From Acidobacteriota bacterium (lineage in GTDB: Bacteria > Acidobacteriota > Terriglobia > UBA7540): a stretch of DNA of 10,194 nucleotides. Numbering within the stretch: the stretch's first letter is position 1; the number at the start of each line of letters is the position of its first letter. Below are positions 1-6,212 of the stretch, piece by piece. Both the position numbers and the translations under genes were made by a program. Where the stretch lies: contig JAJYJL010000163.1 of NCBI GenBank assembly GCA_021789565.1, positions 1 through 10,194 on the forward strand. Reading direction: 5' to 3'. The notes below the pieces were generated by a model, which worked only from the letters and a program-made list of their open reading frames with translations, ran no database searches and was not told where the DNA came from.

Positions 1-651
1 AACACGACCCTCAAAGGTTTGCTCCTGATGATGGTGCCAGTGTCCGCCCTCACGATTGCCATGAACCGGCCGCTGGTTTATTTTGTCTTCTCGCACACGC
101 GACTTCGCAGCCCTGATTTGAATGCTACGGCTGCTGCGTTGGCTCTGTTTTCTATCAGCATGTTCGCATGGGGAGCGCAATCCATTCTGGCCCGCGGATT
201 TTATGCCGGGCGCAACACCCTAAGGCCGGCCCTGTATGGCACTGCCATAACCTTCCTGAACCTGCCTGTTTATTGGGTGCTTGTCAGGCACCTGCAGTTC
301 GAGGGACTTGCACTAGCAAGCTCAATCGGTATATCCGCTTATGCCGTGGTCCTCTTTGTTTCCCTTTACCGCTCTACGGCGAATAAGGCGGCCCTGGAGA
401 TGGTGGGATTTCTTGTAAGAGTTGCTGCGGCGTCGGTTGCTGGTGCTGCAGGCGCTTTTGGAGTTGTGCGGTGGCTTGAACCGCATCTTGAATGGCAAAG
501 CACAACAGGGGCTTTCATCGTTCTCATTGCGGCCACGCCTGTCGGTCTGGTTCTCACTGGGCTGGCGGCAAAACTACTCCGCATTCGTGAAATCAATGAT
601 TACCTGAAGTCCATTCCTCTTGTTTCCCGTCTGCGCCGCAGTCTCGGGTGA
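1..651 (+). CDS. murJ: Lipid II flippase MurJ (MviN family), C-terminal part
   Basis: This is the C-terminal ~216 residues of a polytopic membrane protein; the frame is open from base 1, so the 5' end lies outside the window. MurJ flips the peptidoglycan precursor lipid II across the inner membrane. Several hydrophobic helices are visible, together with the family-typical segment reading 'SILARGFYAGRNTLRPALYG', which matches the 'lARaFYAlgDTrtP' region of MviN/MurJ proteins. An apparent ATG at 46 bases or earlier is internal, because full MurJ proteins have roughly 500 residues. The gene ends at TGA 649-651 after a short basic tail and converges with mnmE, whose stop lies only 37 bases further on. 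The family call is confident. An alternative would be another MATE/MOP flippase, but the FYAxxxTxxP motif argues for MurJ. Confidence 0.85.
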   Translation, partial: NTTLKGLLLMMVPVSALTIAMNRPLVYFVFSHTRLRSPDLNATAAALALFSISMFAWGAQSILARGFYAGRNTLRPALYGTAITFLNLPVYWVLVRHLQFEGLALASSIGISAYAVVLFVSLYRSTANKAALEMVGFLVRVAAASVAGAAGAFGVVRWLEPHLEWQSTTGAFIVLIAATPVGLVLTGLAAKLLRIREINDYLKSIPLVSRLRRSLG

Positions 652-676
652 TGGCAGGCAGTGCTTTCGCCGATCG

Positions 677-706
677 TTTTGTATCGGGTTATTTCCCGAT
701 ACAAAA
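677..706. repeat. Perfect 12-bp inverted repeat at the convergent murJ/mnmE 3' ends
   Basis: The arms are TTTTGTATCGGG (677-688) and CCCGATACAAAA (695-706), separated by a 6-base loop (689-694). The loop holds the mnmE stop codon (TAA on the minus strand, 689-691), and the right arm encodes most of the last mnmE codons. It sits 26 bases after the murJ stop, so it could form in the 3' ends of both transcripts. The stem starts with U's and ends with A's on either strand, so no U-tract follows it. It is therefore not a textbook intrinsic terminator; transcript-end protection or a Rho-assisted end is equally possible. Confidence 0.6.
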
Positions 707-2089
707 ACGGGAGAAGATTGTACCCAGGATGTCTTCAATGTCGGTGGCTCCGGTTATAGTGTCAAGGGGACGCAGGGCGTCGTAGAGATCGAGCAGGAGC
801 ATTTCGTGGTGCATCTGCTCCCCAGCGGCCTTCCGGCAGCGTTCGAGAGCTTCAAGGGATTCTTTCAAGAGTTGCTGGTGCCGAAGATTGGTTACCAGTT
901 CGCCTTCCGGTCCGGGGTTATTTCCGGCGCCGGCTGCGTGCATAATCTTGTCGCGGAGTTCCTCGATACCTTGTCCGGTCAGGGCGGAGGTCACGATGAT
1001 CTCTGCTGGCCTGAGCGCGACGCTGTTCCCTGCGTGGATTGCCTGCTCGATTGTCGTCCTGGCGGTTCGCTCGGGCAGATCAGCCTTGTTTGCTACTACC
1101 AGCATCGAACCCATCCCGCTTGTCTTGTGCAGCAGCTTCCGGTCTTCCTCAGTCCAGTCCTGCGACGTATCCACCACCAGCAGGCGAAGATCGGAATCTG
1201 CCATGGCCTGATGGGTCCGTTCCACGCCGATCTTTTCCACCGCGTCAGCAGTTGACCGGATGCCTGCCGTATCCACCAGATGCACAGGAATACCGCCGAT
1301 CGAAGCACTCTCGGCCACCAGGTCTCTTGTTGTGCCGGGAACGGCGGTAACGATAGCGCGGTCCATGTTCAGTAGCCGGTTAAACAGGCTGGACTTGCCC
1401 ACGTTCGGGCGGCCGACTACGGAGAGGCTCAGCCCTTCGCGGACAATCCGACCGTAAGCATAACCCTCGACCATTCTTTCGACGTCAGCCCTAATGACAT
1501 CGAGCTGAACCAGCAGCTCTTTCCAGTCCATTACGTCAACGTCGTCATCAGCGAAATCAATACCCGCTTCGAGCCGGGCAATCAGGTCCAGCAACGCCTG
1601 TTTGTGCGGTTTAAGTCGGGCGGAAAACGAGCCCCCAAGCTGTGTGGCGGCAACCCGCGCCTGGTAGAGCGTTCGCGATTCGATCAGATCGCGGATGGCT
1701 TCAGCCTGCGTCAGATCGATACGCCCATTCAGGAAGGCGCGCATGGCAAATTCTCCAGGCTCTGCTGCCCGTGCGCCAAGTTCAAGAGAGCTCTCCACCA
1801 GATATTTCAGCACCACTGGTGATCCGTGGCAGGAAACCTCCACAACGTCCTCGCCCGTATAAGAATGCGGTTGGCGGTAGAACGTAAGTACGACTTCGTC
1901 CAAGACCTTTCCGGTTTGGGGGTCCAAGAATTTCCCCAAGGTTGCCCTCTGCACTTCAGGGGGCACCTTACCCTGGCGTACCAGCCGCGAAGCGATTTCG
2001 ATAGAACTCTTGCCTGAAAGGCGCACTACTCCAATGCCGCCGCGGCCCGGTGGGGTAGCGATGGCCACGATGGTATCTTCTTTCGCCAT
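689..2089 (-). CDS. mnmE: tRNA uridine-5-carboxymethylaminomethyl(34) synthesis GTPase MnmE
   Basis: MnmE works with MnmG (GidA) to modify the wobble uridine U34 of certain tRNAs. The 466-residue length is normal for the family. The N-terminal folate-binding domain starts with the typical 'DTIVAIATPPGRGGIGVVRLSG' region (residues 5-26). The G domain shows G1 GRPNVGKSS (226-234), G2 TTRD (253-256), G3 DTAG (273-276), G4 NKAD (334-337) and SAL (368-370). The protein ends in the invariant C-terminal CIGK (463-466), whose cysteine is required for the modification reaction. The ATG at 2087-2089 is preferred over one at 2140: homology begins there, an AGG lies about 8 bases upstream, and the longer form would overlap the jag end. 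It is the last gene of the rpmH-rnpA-yidD-yidC-jag-mnmE operon. Confidence 0.96.
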   Translation of the reverse strand: MAKEDTIVAIATPPGRGGIGVVRLSGKSSIEIASRLVRQGKVPPEVQRATLGKFLDPQTGKVLDEVVLTFYRQPHSYTGEDVVEVSCHGSPVVLKYLVESSLELGARAAEPGEFAMRAFLNGRIDLTQAEAIRDLIESRTLYQARVAATQLGGSFSARLKPHKQALLDLIARLEAGIDFADDDVDVMDWKELLVQLDVIRADVERMVEGYAYGRIVREGLSLSVVGRPNVGKSSLFNRLLNMDRAIVTAVPGTTRDLVAESASIGGIPVHLVDTAGIRSTADAVEKIGVERTHQAMADSDLRLLVVDTSQDWTEEDRKLLHKTSGMGSMLVVANKADLPERTARTTIEQAIHAGNSVALRPAEIIVTSALTGQGIEELRDKIMHAAGAGNNPGPEGELVTNLRHQQLLKESLEALERCRKAAGEQMHHEMLLLDLYDALRPLDTITGATDIEDILGTIFSRFCIGK

Positions 2090-2108
2090 GGTAAGACCTG
2101 AGGGTGTT

Positions 2109-2624
2109 TCAGGAAGAAGATGTGGCGGGGTAAATAACAACCTTCCGGGACGGACCCGAGCCTTCGCTCATCGTCCTCACTGCAGTCTCCTCTTTGAGCG
2201 CCAGATGAACAATGCGCCGTTCGCGTGAGGTCATAGGAGTCAGGTGGAAGGGGCTGCCGCTTTCGATGGACTGCCTTGCCGCCATCAGCGCTGTCAGTTT
2301 CAGTTCCTCAGCCCGCACCTGCCGCCAGTCGTTGCAGTCGAAGCTGATTCTCCCATAAAGGTCGTCATCCACATGGATGGCCTTCAAGACAACGTATTCG
2401 ATAGCATCCAGTAGGGCTGCATTCTTTTCCAACAGCAGGTCGGAGTCGGGTCCTTCAAAATCCACTACCACTTCCCCTCTCTCGGAACCTTGTTCAGCGG
2501 CCTCACACTTTCGAACCGTTGATTTGAGTTCGAAACCACCGTATTGGATGATTTCTCCCACGAGTGACTCGATCCGGGCCAGGCAGTTGCTCTCGGATTG
2601 CTCAGGAGAAAGTTGTGTTGTCAT
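2109..2624 (-). CDS. jag: Jag/KhpB-type RNA-binding protein (KH + R3H)
   Basis: This is a 171-residue protein encoded directly after yidC (12-base gap), the usual place for jag/spoIIIJ-associated genes. It has a C-terminal R3H domain, with R136-x3-H140 in 'SRERRIVHLALKE' and the typical end 'SEGSGPSRKVVIYP' (153-166). Before it lies a KH-like segment (about 55-85). The N-terminal Jag_N domain of Firmicutes proteins is absent. Jag/KhpB proteins bind single-stranded RNA and are linked to cell-envelope and division control in Gram-positives; the role in Gram-negatives is poorly defined. The KH turn that normally reads IGxxG is 'LLEKNA' here, so both glycines are gone (see findings). The ATG at 2622-2624 has only a weak AGAG Shine-Dalgarno sequence, which suggests translational coupling to yidC. 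Confidence 0.88.
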   Translation of the reverse strand: MTTQLSPEQSESNCLARIESLVGEIIQYGGFELKSTVRKCEAAEQGSERGEVVVDFEGPDSDLLLEKNAALLDAIEYVVLKAIHVDDDLYGRISFDCNDWRQVRAEELKLTALMAARQSIESGSPFHLTPMTSRERRIVHLALKEETAVRTMSEGSGPSRKVVIYPATSSS

Positions 2625-2636
2625 AATCTCAACTCT

Positions 2637-4334
2637 CTATGGCTTTGTTTCAACAGCTTTTTGCGGTACCAGCGGCGGCTGCTTCGGAGTGATAAAGCGG
2701 TTGATGATGAGTTGCTGAACAATACCAACCATGTTCGCCGCCAGGAAGTAAAGCACCAATCCGCTGGCCAGATGGAAGAACATCAGACCGAACACCAGAG
2801 GCATAAACATCATCATGCGTTTCTGGTTTGGGTCAGTTACCGCCATCGGCGTCATTTTCTGCATAAAAAACATGCTTGCCATCATGATCACGGGCAGGAC
2901 TGGTATTGGCAGACCTAGGATATGGGAATTGTCGGGCATAGACAAGTCCTTAATCCACCAGATCCACGGCGCGTGGCGAAACTCAAAAGGCGTTTCCAGA
3001 GACTCATAGAAGCCATAAAGGATGGGCAACTGCGGCAGCATCGGCAGGCAACCCCCCAGTGGATTGATGTTATGCTCTTGGTAGAGCTTCATCACTTCCT
3101 GGTTCATGCGCGCCTTGCGAGGATCGTTGAACTTGTACTGCTTGTAGCGGTCCTGAATACCTTTCACCAAGGGAGCGATCCGTTGCATTTCCTGCGCGGA
3201 GCGGATGCTTTTAAGCTTCAGCGGGAACAAAGCCATGTTCAGAATGATAGTCAGAATTACGATAGCCCAGCCGTAATTGTGCACCCAGTGTTCGTAGATG
3301 TAGCGCAACCCAAGAAACAGCGGCCTGGCGATGAAGCTGAACCAGCCGAAATCCACCAGTTCGGTGAGTGAGGGATGGGTTGTTTCCAGTACGTCCAACA
3401 ATTTGGGAGCGACGAATAGTCTAAAGCTGAGAGGTTTCGCCGCAGAACTTCCCAGTTCCGCATAAACCGCTTGGGGCGGTTCTTTCTCTTTCAAGTCTTG
3501 GGGGGTCCACGATCGCTGCCCTGCGTAAAAGCTCTGGCCTTCCGCTCCCGGAAAGAAAATTCCGGCAAAGTAACGGTCTTCAAGCCCTGCAAAGTCAAGA
3601 GGGCCGGACTTGGTTATTTCTCCTTTGATCTTGTGCTGGTCGGTAGTTTCCAGTTTGCCGTTCAGCTCATAGGCCACTTTGGTTTGTGACATCTCCACAT
3701 CTTCGGAGAGCGAATGGTCACCGAAACCGCCGACCCATGCCACCCGAATCGGGACGTAACGCTGGTCCTGTGCCACGCTAATGCTCGCCTGCACCATGTA
3801 ATCCGAGCCAAAAGTAAACTTCTTCTGGACCTGAACGTGCCCATCGCTGTAAGTGAATTCCAGCGTTGCGGGAGCCTGCAGAGTAGTTCCTGACGGCTGC
3901 ACCACGTAGAGCGCCTGGTTCACCTTCTGGCTCAGCGAACTGTCTGTTGTCCGGACACTCATTGGGTAGCCAAGCTGTTTGCAGGCGGCGGGATCCACGA
4001 CGTCGAGTAGTTTCCCATTGCCATCTTTGTATTTTCTGAGTATCCAGTTCTTGACGACGCCGCCCTGCGTGGAAAAGGTAATCCGGTAAAAATCGTTTTC
4101 GACAGTGATGTCCTGGGCTTGCTGGCCTTCCACAGCTGGAATCTGAGGGGGAGCAGGAGCCTTAGGCGCTTCCACCTTCGCTGATCCCTGCGCGCCAGTT
4201 GCCTGCTGGGTGGTGGCTTGTTCGCCAGACGGCTTCGGGGATGGAGGCGGTGTCTTGACGAACGTGACCCGCCATATCAGAAGCAATATAAATGACAGGG
4301 CGAACGCTATAATGACCCTTTTTTCGTTATCCAT
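2637..4334 (-). CDS. yidC: Membrane protein insertase YidC
   Basis: A 565-residue YidC/Oxa1 family insertase that places proteins into the inner membrane alone or with SecYEG. Residues 5-24 form the N-terminal transmembrane helix, followed by a Pro/Ala/Gln-rich linker (~28-75). Next comes the large periplasmic domain characteristic of Gram-negative YidC (about 78-320). The conserved five-helix insertase core runs from about 335 to 548. Clear core motifs are 'YGWAIVILTIILNMALFPL' (354-372) and 'NPLGGCLPMLPQLPI' (424-438). Length and domain order match the E. coli type (548 residues). The groove position equivalent to E. coli Arg366 appears to be Asn366 in this protein (see findings). The gene lies 49 bases after yidD and just before jag. 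The ATG is preceded by an AGGAAG about 11 bases upstream. Confidence 0.96.
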   Translation of the reverse strand: MDNEKRVIIAFALSFILLLIWRVTFVKTPPPSPKPSGEQATTQQATGAQGSAKVEAPKAPAPPQIPAVEGQQAQDITVENDFYRITFSTQGGVVKNWILRKYKDGNGKLLDVVDPAACKQLGYPMSVRTTDSSLSQKVNQALYVVQPSGTTLQAPATLEFTYSDGHVQVQKKFTFGSDYMVQASISVAQDQRYVPIRVAWVGGFGDHSLSEDVEMSQTKVAYELNGKLETTDQHKIKGEITKSGPLDFAGLEDRYFAGIFFPGAEGQSFYAGQRSWTPQDLKEKEPPQAVYAELGSSAAKPLSFRLFVAPKLLDVLETTHPSLTELVDFGWFSFIARPLFLGLRYIYEHWVHNYGWAIVILTIILNMALFPLKLKSIRSAQEMQRIAPLVKGIQDRYKQYKFNDPRKARMNQEVMKLYQEHNINPLGGCLPMLPQLPILYGFYESLETPFEFRHAPWIWWIKDLSMPDNSHILGLPIPVLPVIMMASMFFMQKMTPMAVTDPNQKRMMMFMPLVFGLMFFHLASGLVLYFLAANMVGIVQQLIINRFITPKQPPLVPQKAVETKP

Positions 4335-4363
4335 GTGTAAAAGGCTTCCTGCTTAACCCTCTT

Positions 4364-4381
4364 GTCCGGTTCCCGCCGGAC
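4364..4381. repeat. Small inverted repeat between yidD and yidC
   Basis: GTCCGG (4364-4369) and CCGGAC (4376-4381) flank a 6-base loop in the 49-base yidD-yidC gap. On the minus strand it lies directly after the yidD stop and about 30 bases before the yidC start codon. No U-tract follows, so it is more likely a processing or attenuating hairpin within the operon mRNA than a terminator. It may have no function. Confidence 0.35.
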
Positions 4382-4383
4382 TT

Positions 4384-4719
4384 TCACGGAACCGGATCGT
4401 AGCCATGGCCGCCCCAGGGCTGGCATCGCAACAGCCGGCGAACAGCCAGCCGTGTTCCTTCCCATGCGCCCCACTTTTCCACCGCTTCATACGCGTAAGC
4501 CGAACATGACGGGTAATAGCGGCACGACGAAGGAATGATAGGTGAAAGACAAATCTGATAGAAGCGAATCAGCCCCAGCAGCAGTAAACTTACTCCGGAC
4601 GCCGCTCTGCGGAGGATTCGCCCGGCGGCTTGCCGGGAAAAAGGCGCAAGAGTTCCCTCTCCAGCGCTCGATAGGGGACTTTGGCCACCCCAGGGCGAGG
4701 GTTCAGCACAAGGTCCCAA
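4384..4719 (-). CDS. yidD: Membrane protein insertion efficiency factor YidD
   Basis: The C-terminal ~66 residues are an unmistakable YidD. They contain '[19 protein letters not shown]', then '[19 protein letters not shown]' and the terminal '[17 protein letters not shown]', with the paired cysteines of the family. YidD is a small inner-membrane-associated protein that assists YidC-dependent insertion, and it sits as expected between rnpA and yidC. The start is uncertain. The coordinates given use the nearest standard start codon, TTG at 4717-4719 (111 residues), which makes the first ~42 codons overlap rnpA in another frame. A start of normal family length would need the CTG at 4582-4584 (66 residues), which has a GGAG 8 bases upstream at the rnpA stop. 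An ATG at 4869 would add an even longer overlap and looks spurious. Confidence 0.85.
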   Translation of the reverse strand: MGPCAEPSPWGGQSPLSSAGEGTLAPFSRQAAGRILRRAASGVSLLLLGLIRFYQICLSPIIPSSCRYYPSCSAYAYEAVEKWGAWEGTRLAVRRLLRCQPWGGHGYDPVP

Positions 4720-4970
4720 CCGCCCGGCAATTCCTGCCTGTGAAGCCGGAAAATCTCTCTGATCCGCCGCTTGATGCGATTCCGCACCACAGCCGTGCCC
4801 AGCCGCTTTGGCACAGTGATGCCCAGGCGCGTTTCCGCCAGACCGTTCGGTCGATAAAAGACGGTGCATAATGATGCACTTCGGCGCTGCCCCTGCTTGT
4901 ACACCCGTTCAAATTCCAATCGACGGAGCAGCCGGTATTGCTTGGGGAAAGCAGCCGAATCGGGATTCAC
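4590..4970 (-). CDS. rnpA: Ribonuclease P protein component RnpA
   Basis: The protein subunit of RNase P, which binds the catalytic RNA and helps remove 5' leaders from precursor tRNAs. The predicted product is 126 residues, normal for the family. It opens with the typical '[20 protein letters not shown]' region (10-29) and carries the conserved basic RNR motif '[15 protein letters not shown]' (61-75). The GTG at 4968-4970 is chosen because it overlaps the rpmH TGA in a GTGA arrangement and places the conserved N-terminal region at the expected distance. The frame stays open to an ATG at 5144, which would nest the whole rpmH gene inside rnpA, but the predicted promoter position argues against using it. 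The gene is translationally coupled to rpmH, and its 3' end overlaps the yidD frame. Confidence 0.93.
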   Translation of the reverse strand: MNPDSAAFPKQYRLLRRLEFERVYKQGQRRSASLCTVFYRPNGLAETRLGITVPKRLGTAVVRNRIKRRIREIFRLHRQELPGGWDLVLNPRPGVAKVPYRALERELLRLFPGKPPGESSAERRPE

Positions 4971-5101
4971 GGAGTCAGGCGATGGCGACCCTTCTGGCGG
5001 CGCCGCTTTAACGTCTGGCGCCCCCCAGGAGTTCGCATGCGAACGCGGAATCCGTGTGTCTTGGCACGCCGACGCCGATTGGGTTGGTAAGTCCTCTTCA
5101 A
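4967..5101 (-). CDS. rpmH: 50S ribosomal protein L34
   Basis: A 44-residue, highly basic protein read from the minus strand. It begins [18 protein letters not shown], continues with [20 protein letters not shown] and ends RHRLTP, matching L34 over its whole length. L34 is a small protein of the large ribosomal subunit. The start is TTG (5099-5101), since no ATG or GTG exists between it and the in-frame TAA just upstream. A clear Shine-Dalgarno AGGGAG lies about 8 bases before it. The stop TGA (4967-4969) overlaps the rnpA GTG by sharing GTGA, so translation of the two is probably coupled. It is the first gene of the leftward operon. Confidence 0.95.
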   Translation of the reverse strand: MKRTYQPNRRRRAKTHGFRVRMRTPGGRQTLKRRRQKGRHRLTP

Positions 5102-5146
5102 AGCTCTGACTCCCTGTTAAGTTCGTAATCCAAAATCCAAACATTT

Positions 5147-5176
5147 ACGATAACCTGCCGCTTCGAACCAAGTCAA
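5147..5176 (-). promoter_or_regulatory. Candidate sigma70 promoter of the rpmH operon
   Basis: On the minus strand, TTGACT (-35, plus-strand 5171-5176) and TATCGT (-10, plus-strand 5147-5152) are separated by 18 bases. They match TTGACA at 5 of 6 and TATAAT at 4 of 6 positions. Transcription would begin near 5140, about 40 bases before the rpmH TTG start, which gives a short leader containing the Shine-Dalgarno sequence. The position fits the first gene of the operon. Confidence 0.5.
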
Positions 5177-5271
5177 GCTGTGGACAGGTCAGACCGCTGC
5201 AAGATTTTGAGTTGCGGGGCAGTGGCACACCCCGAAAGCGCTTGCGACGGCCCAACTGTTAGCCTGATTTC

Positions 5272-5280
5272 TGATAAAAT
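5272..5280 (+). promoter_or_regulatory. Candidate extended -10 promoter for the Crp/Fnr gene
   Basis: The bases TGATAAAAT form a TGn extension followed by TAAAAT (5 of 6 to TATAAT). No good -35 hexamer lies 16-18 bases upstream, which an extended -10 can tolerate. The start point would be near 5287, leaving a leader of about 135 bases before the proposed TTG start. Confidence 0.3.
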
Positions 5281-5410
5281 ACCGGAAGATGAGTGTGTGA
5301 ACCTGCCGTGTGAGCGAAGACAAGCACGCTCTGGAGATTTTCTTCGGCAGGGAATTTGCTTGCGACACGGTTTTTGCCCGTGAATGAGCAGCGCCACCCC
5401 AAACGGAGCC

Positions 5411-5415
5411 GGGAG
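5411..5415 (+). promoter_or_regulatory. Ribosome binding site fixing the Crp/Fnr start
   Basis: GGGAG lies 6 bases before the TTG at 5422-5424. Upstream in-frame candidates (TTG 5356, TTG 5374, GTG 5380) lack a Shine-Dalgarno sequence at usable spacing. This therefore decides the start chosen for the regulator gene. Confidence 0.6.
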
Positions 5416-5421
5416 AAACGC

Positions 5422-6111
5422 TTGAAAACAAGTTGTCCCGATTGCCGTGTCCTCTCCAGTACCCTTTTCCGCAGCTTCTCGGACGAACAGGCCAAGAACT
5501 TTTCCTGTATTTTCTGCCCCGCGCGCTATCGCAGAAACCAGATTTTGTTTTTTGAAGGTGGCGCCGCCCACCACATTTTTGCCTTGAATGTGGGCCTGGT
5601 CAAGTTGGTCAAATCACTTGAAAACGGTAAGGAACGCATCACTCGCATTCTTTTTCCAGGGGATTTTTTCGGCCTGGAAGCCTTGGATGAAGAAAACTAT
5701 CCGTTGACGGCGGTTGTTCTCGAAGACTCGGAGATCTGCTCGGTCCCGCGCGAACAATTCTTTACTTTCCTGCGCTCCAACCCGGACATCTCGCTTGACA
5801 TGATCCGCTTGCTTATGCGCGAGATTGCCGAAGTCCGGACGCAGATGACGAACATGAGCTTCAAGGATGCCCGAATGCGCGTCGCTACTTTTGTGCTGTC
5901 GCTGATTTCGATTGATGAAGACCGCCGGGCAAACTCCTCTTCGCTGACGCTGCCCGTTTCCAGCCAGGAAATCGCTGAAATTCTGGAACTTTCTCCCGAA
6001 ACGGTCAGCCGGACGTGGAATGCGTTGCGGCAAGAAGGCGTGATCGAAAAGCGAGGCCGCCGGCTGGTCATCCACGACCTGCACGCACTCGAGGGAACGG
6101 CAAAGCGTTAA
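5422..6111 (+). CDS. FNR-like Crp/Fnr family transcriptional regulator
   Basis: A 229-residue Crp/Fnr protein. It has an N-terminal cysteine segment, a cyclic-nucleotide-binding-type beta-roll (about 30-115, including 'FPGDFFGLEAL'), a long dimerisation helix (~118-155) and a C-terminal winged helix-turn-helix. The recognition helix reads SPETVSRTWNALRQ, with E193-xx-S196-R197. In E. coli FNR this E-xx-SR set reads TTGA half-sites. Cys106 lines up with FNR Cys122, and the N-terminal CPDC (Cys5, Cys8) with FNR Cys20/Cys23. The third N-terminal FNR ligand is missing, while an extra CIFC pair (Cys29, Cys32) is present. This suggests Fe-S or redox sensing by inference, not proof. The TTG start with a GGGAG 6 bases upstream was chosen; the frame extends 22 codons further to 5356. 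A matching palindrome lies downstream at 6188. Confidence 0.85.
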   Translation: MKTSCPDCRVLSSTLFRSFSDEQAKNFSCIFCPARYRRNQILFFEGGAAHHIFALNVGLVKLVKSLENGKERITRILFPGDFFGLEALDEENYPLTAVVLEDSEICSVPREQFFTFLRSNPDISLDMIRLLMREIAEVRTQMTNMSFKDARMRVATFVLSLISIDEDRRANSSSLTLPVSSQEIAEILELSPETVSRTWNALRQEGVIEKRGRRLVIHDLHALEGTAKR

Positions 6112-6187
6112 ATAGGTTCCAACCATTGCAAGCCACCCTAAATAAACCCACTAGGCCTTCCATATAAAACAACTACCGGGCCGGAGA

Positions 6188-6201
6188 TTGACCGCCGTCA
6201 A
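6188..6201. promoter_or_regulatory. FNR/Crp-type palindrome TTGAC-N4-GTCAA
   Basis: A perfect dyad, TTGAC CGCC GTCAA, differs from the E. coli FNR site TTGAT-N4-ATCAA only at the inner position of each half. It lies 76 bases after the stop of the FNR-like gene and 177 bases before the HzsA-like gene. The regulator's E-xx-SR recognition helix would be expected to read TTGA half-sites, so this is a good operator candidate for the downstream operon. Binding is inferred. Confidence 0.5.
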
Positions 6202-6212
6202 GCTCAAACCTG

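Larger units (their letters stand above)
5102..5421. other. Divergent intergenic region between rpmH and the Crp/Fnr gene
   Basis: This stretch of 320 bases separates the leftward rpmH operon from the rightward regulator gene. It holds the rpmH promoter on the rpmH side and a candidate extended -10 for the regulator on the other. The open frame that extends the regulator upstream to 5356 has no convincing start. In many bacteria the origin lies beside rpmH, but only one weak DnaA-box-like 9-mer (5178-5186, two mismatches) was seen, so an origin is not supported. No RNA gene was recognised. Confidence 0.5.

Noticed and set aside
620..1255. Rightward open frame of 211 codons
   Set aside because: It lies antisense to the well-supported mnmE gene, has no recognisable domain, and its start overlaps the murJ end.
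4720..4869. Longer yidD reading frame starting at ATG 4869
   Set aside because: It would add about 50 more residues with no similarity to YidD, entirely within rnpA in another phase.
5178..5186. DnaA-box-like 9-mer (CTGTCCACA on the minus strand) beside rpmH, a place where origins often lie
   Set aside because: It is a single copy with two mismatches to TTATCCACA, and no A/T-rich unwinding region or further boxes were found.
5600..5630. Repeated GTCAA words inside the regulator gene
   Set aside because: They encode the VKLVKS segment in frame, are direct rather than inverted, and have no dyad partner.
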